Assembly: GCA_943370025.1 (NCBI GenBank)
Contig: CALRPI020000005.1
Coordinates: 1-64,000 of the forward strand
Length of the DNA stretch: 64,000 bases
From: JAAUUE01 sp943370025
GTDB lineage: Bacteria; Cyanobacteriota; Cyanobacteriia; Cyanobacteriales; JAAUUE01
Direction: 5' to 3'
Below, one piece after another: positions 43,936 through 53,559 of this stretch (within the stretch, counting starts at the first letter, position 1; each line of letters opens with the position of its first letter). Below the pieces are notes generated by a model that saw only the letters and a list, made by a program, of their open reading frames with translations, had not been told where the DNA came from and did not search any database. The position numbers were made by a program, and so were the translations under genes.

Positions 43936-43959
43936 CTACTACTTTTAAAACTCCTTACC

Positions 43960-44961
43960 TTAAAACTGTCGGAGAAAGCGAAGATCGCTGTTGTAGAACC
44001 GCCGGATATCGTCAATTTGGTGTAAGACCATAGCAAATCTTTCTACCCCAAACCCAGCCGCAAACCCGGTATAAACCTCTGGGTCATAGCCCACTGCTTT
44101 GAGAACATTAGGATCAACCATGCCGCAGCCTAATACTTCCAGCCATTTGCCCTGCCACTGCACATCCACTTCTGCCGAAGGCTCTGTAAAAGGAAAATAA
44201 CTAGTCCGAAACCGGATCGGCAAATCCCCAAACATTTCTCGGAGAAATTCCTTAATAGTCCCTTTTAGGTCGGTAAAAGTCAGCCCTTCATCCACTGCCA
44301 ATAATTCAATCTGATGGAAGACAGCGGCATGGGTAGCATCCACCGTGTCCCGGCGGTAGCAGCGCCCGGGGGCAACAATCCGAATCGGCGGATCATTTTC
44401 TTCCATGTAGCGAATCTGCACAGCGGAGGTGTGAGTCCGCAACAGGTTGCCATCAGGTAGATAGAAGGTGTCTTGCATATCCCTTGCCGGATGGTCAGGA
44501 GGGGTGTTCAGTGCCTCGAAGTTGTAGTAGTCGGTTTCCATTTCTGAGCCATCGGCAACGGTATAGCCCAAGCCCACAAATATGTCGATCGCTCGATCGA
44601 TCATCCCAGTTAAGGGATGGATTTGTCCTTGGGGGCGAAAGATAGCGGGCATAGTCACATCGAGGGTTTCAGCGGCTAACTGTGCCTGAATTGCCACAGT
44701 TTGGAGCTGGGTTTTCTTTTGCTCTAGTTGGGTTTGCAGAGTTTCTTTGACTTCGTTGGCTAAAGCTCCAATCCGGGGGCGATCGTCAGCCCCTAACTGT
44801 CCCATTGCCCGGAGAACCACAGATAGTTGCCCTTTTTTACCAAGATAATTAATCCGTAATTGCTCTAGAGATTCTAGGTCGCTGAGGCTAGCGATCGCTT
44901 CTAGAGCAGAGGCTTGCAGGCTGGTTAGTTCTATCTCGATCTGATTCAGGGAAGTTGTCAT
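43960..44961 (-). CDS. pheS: Phenylalanyl-tRNA synthetase alpha subunit
   Basis: The 333-residue catalytic subunit has an N-terminal coiled coil that contacts tRNA. The class II core follows, with motif 2 in FRTSYFPFTEPSAEVDV and motif 3 in GFAAGFGVERFAMVL. Residues ALNTPPDHPARDMQDTFYL form the conserved substrate-binding loop. PheT, its partner, is not in this window. The gene is normal in length and monocistronic here. Confidence 0.96.
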   Translation of the reverse strand: MTTSLNQIEIELTSLQASALEAIASLSDLESLEQLRINYLGKKGQLSVVLRAMGQLGADDRPRIGALANEVKETLQTQLEQKKTQLQTVAIQAQLAAETLDVTMPAIFRPQGQIHPLTGMIDRAIDIFVGLGYTVADGSEMETDYYNFEALNTPPDHPARDMQDTFYLPDGNLLRTHTSAVQIRYMEENDPPIRIVAPGRCYRRDTVDATHAAVFHQIELLAVDEGLTFTDLKGTIKEFLREMFGDLPIRFRTSYFPFTEPSAEVDVQWQGKWLEVLGCGMVDPNVLKAVGYDPEVYTGFAAGFGVERFAMVLHQIDDIRRFYNSDLRFLRQF

Positions 44962-44995
44962 AGAAAAACTCGGTAAGTTGGAAACTCAGTGTCTT

Positions 44996-45085
44996 TAGAG
45001 GTCATTTAATAGAATGGCTAGAGGGTCTGAATTCTGCGCCCCCGCCGGGGGCGCAAAATTAGACTTTATAAATAGCCTCTTAAAC
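44996..45085. repeat. MITE-like element, family 2
   Basis: The left end GAGGTCATTTAATAGAATGG and the right end, reading GAGGCTATTTATAAAG in reverse, flank a GC-rich hairpin (TGCGCCCCC/GGGGGCGCA). It lies 35 bp upstream of pheS. Confidence 0.6.
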
Positions 45086-45375
45086 TTAAGCTGAAATATA
45101 TTTTTAGGTGTTTCAGAAATAACATTAATCCTAGAATATAGCAGTTGACCATAACTTAGCAAAGTCTACAATCAAACTCAGCAATTTTTCAGCTAAAAGC
45201 GACTTCAGCAAGATTTCGGGGTTAGCGATCGAAGATTGGACTATATGAGAATAGCAGAAGCAAACCTGATATGATGCCTCCATTATCTGCAACTAATTTC
45301 ATATCTGAGAAATTATCAGACATCAAGCCTTAATCAAATCTTAATTTAGGAAAAATATTAGCAATATTAGTTCAT
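45086..45375. other. AT-rich upstream region of sqdX
   Basis: The remaining part of the 414-bp divergent gap presumably holds the sqdX promoter. I see no convincing -35/-10 pair, gene or hairpin. Confidence 0.35.
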
Positions 45376-46494
45376 ATGCGGATAGCTTTATTTACAGAAA
45401 CTTTTTTACCCAAAGTAGATGGCATTGTCACCCGATTGAGACATACCGTAACTCATCTGCAAAAGGGGGGCGATCAGGTGTTGATTGTCACACCTGAGGC
45501 TGGATTACAGGAATACCAAGGAGCCGAGGTTTATGGGGTGCCGAGTTTTCCTTTTCCTCTTTATCCAGAACTAAAAGCGGCTGTGCCTCGACCGGCGATC
45601 GGCCACAAACTTCTAGACTTTCAACCAGATATTATTCATGTGGCGAATCCTGCCATTGTGGGCTTGGGAGGCATTTATTACAGCAAAAAATTGGGGATTC
45701 CCCTGTTGGCTTCCTACCATACCCACCTGCCCCAATACCTCCAACACTATGGGCTAGGCATATTAGAAGATACCCTCTGGACATTGTTGCGGTTAGCCCA
45801 CAATCAAGCAGAAATTAATCTGTGTACCTCTACAGCTATGGTGCAGGAATTGAGCAATCATGGGATTGAACGGGTAGACCTGTGGCAGCGGGGAGTGGAT
45901 ACGGAAACCTTTGATCCTAGTTTGGCAAACTTAGAAATGCGAAATCTTTTATCTCAAAATCATCCAGAGGCTCCCTTGTTGCTGTATGTGGGCAGATTGG
46001 GGGCAGAAAAGGAGATCGATCGCATCAAGCCAGTCTTAGCATCTATCCCTAATGCTCGACTTGCCCTAGTGGGGGATGGTCCCCATCGAGAATCTCTGAA
46101 AGAGCATTTTGCTGGGACGGCGACGAATTTTGTGGGTTATCTATCGGGCAAAACCCTAGCGGCTGCCTACGCTTCTGCCGATGCCTTTATTTTTCCTTCC
46201 CGGACTGAAACCCTCGGTTTAGTTTTGTTAGAGGCGATGGCGGCGGGTTGCCCTGTGGTGGCAGCGCGATCGGGGGGGATTCCCGATATTGTTCAAGATG
46301 GCGTAAATGGCTATTTATTTGATCCTACTGATGAGCAGGGGGCGATCGCCGCCACCCACAAACTGCTAGCGGATCCTGCCGGGCGGGAAACCCTGCGACA
46401 AAATGCCAGAAAAGAAGCAGAAAGATGGGGCTGGGCAGCAGCAACTCAAACCTTGAAAGACTATTACTGCCAAGTCATCAAGAAAACATCATAG
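45376..46494 (+). CDS. sqdX: Sulfoquinovosyltransferase SqdX
   Basis: The 372-residue GT-B glycosyltransferase (GT4) transfers sulfoquinovose from UDP-sulfoquinovose to diacylglycerol, the last step of sulfolipid synthesis in thylakoid membranes. The N-terminal FTETFLPKVDGIVTRLRHTV and SYHTHLPQYLQHYGLG are SqdX-like, and the nucleotide-sugar site is SRTETLGLVLLEAMAAGCPVV with its Glu residues. Length fits SqdX. sqdB is not adjacent. Other GT4 enzymes share the fold, but the N-terminal phrases support SqdX. Confidence 0.9.
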   Translation: MRIALFTETFLPKVDGIVTRLRHTVTHLQKGGDQVLIVTPEAGLQEYQGAEVYGVPSFPFPLYPELKAAVPRPAIGHKLLDFQPDIIHVANPAIVGLGGIYYSKKLGIPLLASYHTHLPQYLQHYGLGILEDTLWTLLRLAHNQAEINLCTSTAMVQELSNHGIERVDLWQRGVDTETFDPSLANLEMRNLLSQNHPEAPLLLYVGRLGAEKEIDRIKPVLASIPNARLALVGDGPHRESLKEHFAGTATNFVGYLSGKTLAAAYASADAFIFPSRTETLGLVLLEAMAAGCPVVAARSGGIPDIVQDGVNGYLFDPTDEQGAIAATHKLLADPAGRETLRQNARKEAERWGWAAATQTLKDYYCQVIKKTS

Positions 46495-46535
46495 TTTATG
46501 GGAGCTTGCTGAAACTTTTGTAGGGTATTCGCCGA

Positions 46536-48878
46536 TTATTCAACCACTGACGGATGAATTAATTCCAGAATTTGTTCAAACTGAAATTGGCGAGTTAGCT
46601 TAGTCAGAGATTGGGCTAGGGCAGATTCTGCACCGGGAATCTTCTTGATTAGTTCTAGGACAAGATTTGAATCTGCTTCTAGGGCAGCGTTGTACAGATC
46701 ATTCAGCCAAGATTCTGGCAGACAATGCAAATCTTCAGGCGTTAAAGGATTTAGTGGGATATCTGCTGTTGAGATGACCTCATTTTTGGCGTAAAGGTAA
46801 CTAACTCCTAGGTATCTTTCTAGAGCATCAAAAATAGTTTGTTCTCGAAAGGGCTTGCGGATAAAGTCATCGCAGCCAGTGGAGAGGATGACTGCTTTTT
46901 CTTCTTCGAGAACGCTAGCAGTCAGGGCGATGATGGCGGTGGCTTGTCCTTGGAGAGTTGATTTAATATAGGTTGTGGCTTCATAGCCATCCATAATGGG
47001 CATTCGCATATCCATAAAAATTAGGTGAGGCAGCCATGTCTCCCAGAGGTCGATCGCTTCCCTGCCATTACTTGCTTCTTCAACTATGAAACCTAGGGGT
47101 TCAAGGAATTTCCTCAGGAGTTGACGGTTCACCAATTTATCATCAACAACTAATATTTTATAGCTTGGTTGATCGGGAGCTAAACCAATTATTTTTCCAG
47201 AGATAGTAGAGTAATGATTGAGGGTTTCTGCTCCTAGAGATGTTTGAATTTGAAACTGGAAAGTTGTCCCTGCGCCTAGTTGGCTAGTAACACTAATATC
47301 ACCACCCATCAGTTGCACAAATCTCCGGCTGATGGCTAAACCCAAGCCAGTACCTTCGTGAGTTTCTCGTCCGGCTTGTGCCTGATTAAAAGCCTCAAAT
47401 ATCTGGGGCAATTCTTCGATCGAAATCCCCACCCCTGTATCTTGAACAATAAAGTTCAGGATAAAGGGACTACTGAGAGTTTGATTATCTGGGGCTGTAT
47501 TGAGCAGGTTTGCCTGAAGTTTAACTGTTCCAGCATGGGTGAATTTCAAGGCATTACTTAATAAATTAATCAGCACTTGCCGGAGTTTAACCCCATCGGT
47601 ATAGATATGTTGAGGAGTTAGCTCTTGATATTCAAAAATCAACTTTAATTCATTATTGATTGCTTGGAGCTGAAACATATCTTCTAAGTCTTGGAGGAGG
47701 TGGTGTAGATCTACATTTTCTAGGTTGAGAGTAGTTTTGCCAGCCTCAATTTTTGAGAGATCTAAGACTTGATTAATTAAAGTTAGTAAGTATTCCCCAC
47801 TCCGGTAAATAATGTGGATATTTTCTGCTTGTTCCGCCGAGATATGGCTGCTGCGGAGCATCACCTGAGAAAATCCCAGAATGGCGTTGAGGGGCGATCG
47901 CAATTCATGACTCATGTTAGCTAAGAATCTACTCTTGGCTTGATTTGCTGCCTCGGCAGCTTCTTTGGCAGCTTGCATGGCGGCTTCTGCTTGCTTGCGG
48001 ACATCAATATTGCGAGCTACCCAGATCACTCCATTGTTGGGCATCAGAGAAATACTGGCGGTAAACCAGGTTTGGCGATCACCAAGCTGGAGGCTATATT
48101 CAAAATTTAACATTTGTTGGCTATCTCGAGCTTCCTGAACTACCTGCGCCCAAATTTCTCTGGTTTCTTCAGCAAAGAACTGCTGAATAGTTACATCTAA
48201 GAGTTCATCAGCTCCCTCAAAGCCACGGGGACTAGTAGGTGCGACCTCGATACTCCCGGTTTCATCAATCACCAAGACAATATCTGTCATCGCCTCAAAA
48301 ACTGCCCGGATACTAGCTTCGGAGGTGCGGAGCTTTTGGGTTAATAATTTTCGGTCTTGAATTTCCTGTTGCAGTTGGGTATTTGCAACTGTTAGCTCTT
48401 GGGTGCGATCGATAACTTTTTGTTCTAAGGAAGCATTAAGAATTTTCAGCTCTTCATTTTGGAGCGCCAGTTGCTTGCTCTGGTCATAGCTCCGCAATGC
48501 CTCGGTTACGGTCAAGCATAGATCCACATTGTCCCAAGGTTTGGCAATGTAGCGGTAGAGGTTAGCATAATTAACCGCGTTGGCAATGGTTTCGATGCTG
48601 GCTTGTCCAGTTAGTAATATTTTGATGGTTTCCCTAGATTCGGCATGAATTTGAATTAATAATTCATCGCCTTTCAACCCCGGCATAATTTGGTCAGAAA
48701 TAATTAGAGGTATTTCTATTTGCTCCTGTTGTAATTCCCGAAAGATGGCGATCGCCTCTTCTGCACTTTCAGCTACTTCGATACTGTAATGATTACCTAA
48801 GTGCTGTTTCAGTCGATGGTAGAGACTATCTAAAATCATTCGTTCATCATCAACGCACAGAATAACTTGTTTAGACAT
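46536..48878 (-). CDS. Hybrid sensor histidine kinase (REC-PAS-HisKA-HATPase-REC)
   Basis: The 780-residue protein has an N-terminal receiver (ISDQIMPG), a coiled-coil linker, a PAS domain (about 180-300), HisKA (His in NMSHELRSPL), HATPase (GTGLGLAISRR) and a second receiver (MDMRMPIMDGYEAT). A 90-residue helical C-terminal tail (ESWLNDLYNAALEADSNL) follows. It is soluble, with no membrane segment. It lies 21 bp after clpB on the same strand, so the two may be co-transcribed. Ligand and partner regulator are unknown. Confidence 0.9.
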   Translation of the reverse strand: MSKQVILCVDDERMILDSLYHRLKQHLGNHYSIEVAESAEEAIAIFRELQQEQIEIPLIISDQIMPGLKGDELLIQIHAESRETIKILLTGQASIETIANAVNYANLYRYIAKPWDNVDLCLTVTEALRSYDQSKQLALQNEELKILNASLEQKVIDRTQELTVANTQLQQEIQDRKLLTQKLRTSEASIRAVFEAMTDIVLVIDETGSIEVAPTSPRGFEGADELLDVTIQQFFAEETREIWAQVVQEARDSQQMLNFEYSLQLGDRQTWFTASISLMPNNGVIWVARNIDVRKQAEAAMQAAKEAAEAANQAKSRFLANMSHELRSPLNAILGFSQVMLRSSHISAEQAENIHIIYRSGEYLLTLINQVLDLSKIEAGKTTLNLENVDLHHLLQDLEDMFQLQAINNELKLIFEYQELTPQHIYTDGVKLRQVLINLLSNALKFTHAGTVKLQANLLNTAPDNQTLSSPFILNFIVQDTGVGISIEELPQIFEAFNQAQAGRETHEGTGLGLAISRRFVQLMGGDISVTSQLGAGTTFQFQIQTSLGAETLNHYSTISGKIIGLAPDQPSYKILVVDDKLVNRQLLRKFLEPLGFIVEEASNGREAIDLWETWLPHLIFMDMRMPIMDGYEATTYIKSTLQGQATAIIALTASVLEEEKAVILSTGCDDFIRKPFREQTIFDALERYLGVSYLYAKNEVISTADIPLNPLTPEDLHCLPESWLNDLYNAALEADSNLVLELIKKIPGAESALAQSLTKLTRQFQFEQILELIHPSVVE

Positions 48879-48899
48879 ATTGCAAATAATCAGCCATAT

Positions 48900-51518
48900 C
48901 TATTCCTTCTTCTGAAAAGTTAGATGCTCCTCTAGGCAATCCACCCAAATTGTATCCCCAGAAATAAAAGTATTTTCGAGGAGCTTGGTGGCGATCGGGT
49001 TTTCGATTTCCCTCTGGATTGCCCTCTTCAGAGGTCTGGCTCCATAGACCGGATCGTAGCCCACATCGGTGATGTAGGTCAGAGCCGCAGGGGATATTTC
49101 AATGCCAATTTTTTGATCCGAGAGAAGATTTTGCACCCGTTTGAGTTGGATGGTCACAATCTGCCGTAGCTCCGCCTTGCTGAGGGTGTGGAAGATAATC
49201 GTGTCATCGAGGCGGTTGAGAAATTCGGGGCGGAAGTGCGATCGTAGCGCCTCCATCACCCGTTTTTCCATCTCCCCATAAGTGGCATCATCCCCACTGA
49301 CACTCAAGATATGTTTACTGCCAATATTGCTGGTCATGACAATAATGGTGTTGCGGAAATCCACCGTCCGCCCCTGAGAATCGGTCAGCCTGCCATCATC
49401 TAATACCTGCAAGAGAATATTAAACACATCCGGATGAGCTTTCTCCACTTCATCTAGCAGCACCACCGAGTAGGGGCGGCGGCGGATCGCCTCCGTCAGT
49501 TGTCCGCCCTCTTCGTAACCCACATAGCCGGGGGGCGAACCCACGAGGCGAAACACGGTTTGCTTCTCCATATACTCCGACATATCCAGCCGCACCATCG
49601 AGTCTTCACTATCAAAGAGAAATTCCGCCAATGCCCTAGCTAGTTCTGTCTTGCCCACCCCGGTTGGTCCCATGAACAGGAAGGAGCCGATCGGTCTCCC
49701 CGGATCCTTCATCCCAGCCCTAGCTCGACGAATTGCCGCCGACACTGCCACCACCGGCTCGCTCTGTCCAATAATTCGTTGATGCAGGTGGCTTTCCAGT
49801 TGCAATAACTTTTGCCGCTCCGATTCCAACAAGCGGCTAACGGGGATGCCAGTCCATTTGCCCACAATTTCGGCAATATCGGCATCGGTAACTTGCTCTC
49901 GCAGCAGGGATTTCCCTTGGGATTGCATCTCCAAAAGCTGGGTTTCCTTGGATTCCCGCTCCCGTTGCACCGTTTCCCACCGCCCATACTTGAGTTGGGC
50001 AGCCTTATTCAGGTCGTAAGCCCGTTCTGCCTGCTCTACTTGCAACCGGAGTTGTTCCTCCTCTTCCTTGAGCAGCTTGATATCATCGAGTAATTGTTTA
50101 TCGGTCTGCCATTGGGATTCCAGAGCTTCTTGGCGGGGCTTCAGTTCACTGATTTCTAGCTTCAGCTTTTCCAGACGCTCTTGGGAGTTGCGAAAGGCTT
50201 GGCTAGCTTTGTTTGCCCCTTCCCCTTCGATCGAGAGTTTTTCCATTTCCAATTGGGTCAAACGGCGCTCGATCGCCTCCAGTTCCGTTGGCTTGGAGGT
50301 GATTTGCATTTTCAGCTTGGCAGCCGCTTCATCAACTAGGTCGATCGCCTTATCGGGCAGGAAGCGATCGGTAATGTAGCGATGGGAAAGGGTCGCCGCC
50401 GCCACAAGAGCCGAATCGGTGATCTGTACCCCGTGATGTACTTCATAACGCTCTTTCAGCCCCCGCAGAATCGAAATCGCATCTTCTACTCCCGGTTCAG
50501 GGACAAAAACCTGCTGAAAGCGCCGTTCTAAAGCCGCATCTTTCTCAATATGTTTCCGGTACTCATCAAGGGTGGTGGCTCCAATACAGCGCAGTTCTCC
50601 TCTTGCCAGCATGGGTTTGAGTAAATTCCCTGCATCCATTGTTCCGTTGGCAGCTCCCGCTCCCACGACTGTATGCAGTTCGTCAATGAATAGAACTATC
50701 TGTCCGTTGGATTCTAAAACTTCCTTCAGCACTGCTCGGAGGCGGTCTTCAAATTCCCCTCGGTACTTAGCTCCAGCGATTAAACTGCCCATATCAAGGG
50801 AAATTAACTGGCGATTTTTTAGGGATTCTGGCACATCGCCATTAATAATTCGCTGTGCCAAACCTTCAGCGATCGCTGTCTTCCCCACTCCCGGTTCCCC
50901 AATTAAGACAGGGTTATTTTTGGAACGGCGGGAGAGGACTTGAATTACTCGGCGAATTTCTTCATCTCGACCGATGACGGGATCCAGTTTACCGCCCTTA
51001 GCTTGTTCGGTGAGATCCCGACCGTATTTTTCTAGGGCAGCATAGCGATTTTCCGAGCTTTGATCCGTGACTTTTTGGCTGCCCCGGATCGATTTAATTG
51101 CCGCTTCTAATTTTGCTGTGTCAGTATTGAAAGTCTTCAGGGTGCGGCGGCCTAGGCGATCGTCCTCGGCAAAAGCCAACCACATATGCTCCACCGCAAT
51201 AAAATCATCAGCAAAATCTACCCGGAAGGCTTCGGCGCGATCGAGCATGATATCCAAGCCCCGCCCTAGGTACAACTGATCCACCGTGGGGAACCGAGGC
51301 TGGCGGCTAGTGAAGTTCTCAATTTGTTTCTTGAAGGGGGGAATATCAATCAAGACGCGGAGCATAATCGTATCGGTCAAGCCTTCCTGTTCCAATAGGG
51401 CAATGATCAGGTGTTCTACCTCTAGCTGCTGATTCCGAAACCGTCGTGCCACATCCTGAGACTTGACGATCGCCTCCCAAGCCTTATCTGTGAATTTACT
51501 ATAATCTGTAGGTTGCAT
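48900..51518 (-). CDS. clpB: Disaggregase ClpB
   Basis: The 872-residue AAA+ chaperone has the N-terminal repeat domain, NBD1 with Walker A GEPGVGKT and pore loop KYRGEFEDR, the long coiled-coil middle domain (about 410-530), and NBD2 with Walker A GPTGVGKTEL and pore segment GYVGYEEGG. It lacks the IGF loop of ClpA/ClpC, so it does not feed ClpP. With DnaK it extracts proteins from aggregates. Cyanobacteria often have two clpB genes; the identity of this one is not certain. Confidence 0.96.
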   Translation of the reverse strand: MQPTDYSKFTDKAWEAIVKSQDVARRFRNQQLEVEHLIIALLEQEGLTDTIMLRVLIDIPPFKKQIENFTSRQPRFPTVDQLYLGRGLDIMLDRAEAFRVDFADDFIAVEHMWLAFAEDDRLGRRTLKTFNTDTAKLEAAIKSIRGSQKVTDQSSENRYAALEKYGRDLTEQAKGGKLDPVIGRDEEIRRVIQVLSRRSKNNPVLIGEPGVGKTAIAEGLAQRIINGDVPESLKNRQLISLDMGSLIAGAKYRGEFEDRLRAVLKEVLESNGQIVLFIDELHTVVGAGAANGTMDAGNLLKPMLARGELRCIGATTLDEYRKHIEKDAALERRFQQVFVPEPGVEDAISILRGLKERYEVHHGVQITDSALVAAATLSHRYITDRFLPDKAIDLVDEAAAKLKMQITSKPTELEAIERRLTQLEMEKLSIEGEGANKASQAFRNSQERLEKLKLEISELKPRQEALESQWQTDKQLLDDIKLLKEEEEQLRLQVEQAERAYDLNKAAQLKYGRWETVQRERESKETQLLEMQSQGKSLLREQVTDADIAEIVGKWTGIPVSRLLESERQKLLQLESHLHQRIIGQSEPVVAVSAAIRRARAGMKDPGRPIGSFLFMGPTGVGKTELARALAEFLFDSEDSMVRLDMSEYMEKQTVFRLVGSPPGYVGYEEGGQLTEAIRRRPYSVVLLDEVEKAHPDVFNILLQVLDDGRLTDSQGRTVDFRNTIIVMTSNIGSKHILSVSGDDATYGEMEKRVMEALRSHFRPEFLNRLDDTIIFHTLSKAELRQIVTIQLKRVQNLLSDQKIGIEISPAALTYITDVGYDPVYGARPLKRAIQREIENPIATKLLENTFISGDTIWVDCLEEHLTFQKKE

Positions 51519-51604
51519 TATTCATCCATGAGTACCGTGGTCGTTGAGCTTTGCCCAACCGCTCTGTCTCTCTATCCTAACGGATTTTGTCCCTTTAATA
51601 AGGG

Positions 51605-52189
51605 TTAAAGAATAGAATGAATACTTTCCACAACCTGCTCAATAAAATCTACAGCCTCATTGACAAGTTCCTCATTAATATTCCATCTATTGCCCAAGTC
51701 AAAGGTTGGATCTATATCAGCCTCGTGAGCGATTTTATTGCGGCGATCGACAATGATGCTTAATTTCTGTTTGATATCCCTAGCTGGTCTATCCATTACC
51801 TTGCCAACTTCTTCCCATAATTTCTGATCTGAAATTAATCTAATTGCCTCTGCTATATTGTCTGGTTGCTGGAAACTTTTATAGCCATGGCGCTGCCGAA
51901 TTTCATCTTCCAATAAATCATCAAGGCTTCTAGCACTACCTAAAGCAATCTGAAAGCGACCAAATGCTGGAGGTTCTGGGCGTGATCCTTGATAAATCTC
52001 TAACATTCCTAATCTGACTACTTCATGGACGTAATAATCTAAAGCACTCACCGATAGAACTAGTGCCGCCCTCAAAATATCGGAAAGATCAATGGCTGGG
52101 GTGGATATTACCTTAACAGAATTATGAACAGCTATTAAATCTCGAACACGACTGATGCTAATACGGAATTGATCAAACGCAGACTGCAT
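51605..52189 (-). CDS. HEPN-domain protein (RiboL-PSP-HEPN type)
   Basis: The 194-residue helical protein matches the HEPN_RiboL-PSP type: DILRAALVLSVSALDYYVHEVVRLG, then the R-x4-H motif in RRNKIAHEAD (Arg150, His155), which forms the RNase site of active HEPN proteins. It starts inside the last 17 bp of the ParA-like gene, so they are translationally coupled. A toxin or defence RNase role is the natural inference, but antitoxin or non-catalytic roles exist in the family. It sits in an accessory island after clpB. Confidence 0.78.
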   Translation of the reverse strand: MQSAFDQFRISISRVRDLIAVHNSVKVISTPAIDLSDILRAALVLSVSALDYYVHEVVRLGMLEIYQGSRPEPPAFGRFQIALGSARSLDDLLEDEIRQRHGYKSFQQPDNIAEAIRLISDQKLWEEVGKVMDRPARDIKQKLSIIVDRRNKIAHEADIDPTFDLGNRWNINEELVNEAVDFIEQVVESIHSIL

Positions 52190-53219
52190 TGGAAGTTAAA
52201 TTAATGACTCGATCGGCTAATGTTGAAAAAGCATCTTTAAATTGCTCTTGAGAGTTTAAAGTAGTAGCTAAAACTCCGCCAGCTTGTTCAATTTGCTCAG
52301 TGGTTAATGCAAATACTGGTGTTTGAAAATCTTGTGAAATAGAGATAAGACTATCGAAGTTAGATATTTGGGTAAGACAAAAAGCATCGGTAATTCCTTC
52401 AGCAGAATAGATATGACGAGGAAAAGTCATATTTTCCTGACTTAATGCTTGAAACATTCTATCCATAGCATCATTTATAACAGCAGGATCAATTCTATCT
52501 GTCAATTTTTTTATTCGATATTTTTCAATAACTATAATTGTCCCTAAGAATAGTGGCGTAACTTTAGGGAATGGATAATCAGCTTCTCTAAGAATTTTTA
52601 GCGCACTAGCTTTCTCTGCCCATTTATGCCATTTAGGTAAGATATTTATTAAGGAATCAATTGCCCTAACTGAGGACGAATCTGGAATTGTAGGAACTAG
52701 AAAAAAATCACTAATCATAAATAGATTCTGAGTGAGTGAATTTGCATTTGGATTCATATCAATCAACATATAATCAGCAGAAAATTTCTCTGCGGTTTTT
52801 TCAAGAAGATACGAAATTGAACCGGGCAAGTTTTTAAGAGATATAATTGAACCACTTAATGATTGAGCAAGGCCTAATGTAGCTTCATACTCAGCAGCTC
52901 CAATATGTCCCGGCAATAAAAACAAGCCATCTTGTCCTTCAACAGGAATACATTCAACTGCTTTTATTAATCGAGGTTGTAATTCAAAGGCAGGAGCTAA
53001 ACCAGCTTTTATATTTCGGTCATTTTTATAAATATGCTCCTCTATTTCCTCGTGTGTAGAGTATGCAATTACTATATTAGTAAGGTCACATTGAGAGGAG
53101 TCAGCATCCACAAGAATTACTCTTTTCCCCATTGATGCTAACATCCAGCCCAAATTAAAGGTTATTGTTGTTTTACCAACTCCACCTCTATTGTTGAAAA
53201 TAGCAATTTTGTGAACCAT
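52173..53219 (-). CDS. ParA-like P-loop ATPase
   Basis: The 348-residue ATPase has the deviant Walker A NNRGGVGKTT and the switch segment LVDADSSQCDLT, followed by the second Asp motif ADYMLIDMNPNANSL, as in ParA/MinD proteins. No ParB gene or centromere-like repeat is adjacent. Instead a HEPN gene overlaps its 3' end. This arrangement differs from plasmid partition loci and suggests a sensor or regulator of the HEPN protein. ATG 53219 is chosen; a TTG at 53234 would add five residues. Composition is more AT-rich than in the neighbouring genes. Confidence 0.83.
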   Translation of the reverse strand: MVHKIAIFNNRGGVGKTTITFNLGWMLASMGKRVILVDADSSQCDLTNIVIAYSTHEEIEEHIYKNDRNIKAGLAPAFELQPRLIKAVECIPVEGQDGLFLLPGHIGAAEYEATLGLAQSLSGSIISLKNLPGSISYLLEKTAEKFSADYMLIDMNPNANSLTQNLFMISDFFLVPTIPDSSSVRAIDSLINILPKWHKWAEKASALKILREADYPFPKVTPLFLGTIIVIEKYRIKKLTDRIDPAVINDAMDRMFQALSQENMTFPRHIYSAEGITDAFCLTQISNFDSLISISQDFQTPVFALTTEQIEQAGGVLATTLNSQEQFKDAFSTLADRVINLTSNAVCV

Positions 53220-53280
53220 TTCTCTAAATTCCAAATTTATAAAAAGTTTGTCCGCAGTCTAAAGACTTGCATGAATTTCA

Positions 53281-53331
53281 TTATAGCTTCTCTTCCTTGC
53301 CCGATAATGCGTCTGTATCAGATATGGATAT
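53281..53331 (-). pseudogene. Possible N-terminal remnant of a PIN-domain (VapC) toxin
   Basis: In the frame following the stop of the coiled-coil gene, the DNA reads SDTDALSGKEEKL and stops. Asp-Thr-Asp-x-Leu-Ser is the usual start of PIN toxins, and cyanobacterial genes like the upstream one commonly precede vapC. There is no start codon and only 17 codons remain. Confidence 0.25.
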
Positions 53332-53550
53332 TTAACCTATTGATGACTCACTGGAATTCGATCGCAAAGATTCACGATACTCATGCCCCAACTGCATTGC
53401 CTCATCATAGCTAGGATTATCAGCAAAGGTTCCGGCAATTTTTTCCCACCAAGGTTTAGGAGACAAGTTACTTTCTATCTTATTTTTCAGACGAGCAACT
53501 TCAGTTTCTAAAAGAGCTACCCTTTCTTCTAACTGCTCTGGCATTGGCAT
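53332..53550 (-). CDS. Small coiled-coil protein, antitoxin-like
   Basis: The 72-residue protein has an N-terminal coiled coil (EQLEERVALLETEVARLKNKI) and a C-terminal segment (KPWWEKIAGTFADNPSYDEAM) known from small cyanobacterial proteins that lie before PIN-domain toxins. A very good site, GGGAGGAT, precedes the ATG. No intact toxin follows; only a short PIN-like remnant is seen. It is probably an orphan antitoxin. The call rests on recalled gene association. Confidence 0.6.
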   Translation of the reverse strand: MPMPEQLEERVALLETEVARLKNKIESNLSPKPWWEKIAGTFADNPSYDEAMQLGHEYRESLRSNSSESSIG

Positions 53551-53559
53551 TATCCTCCC

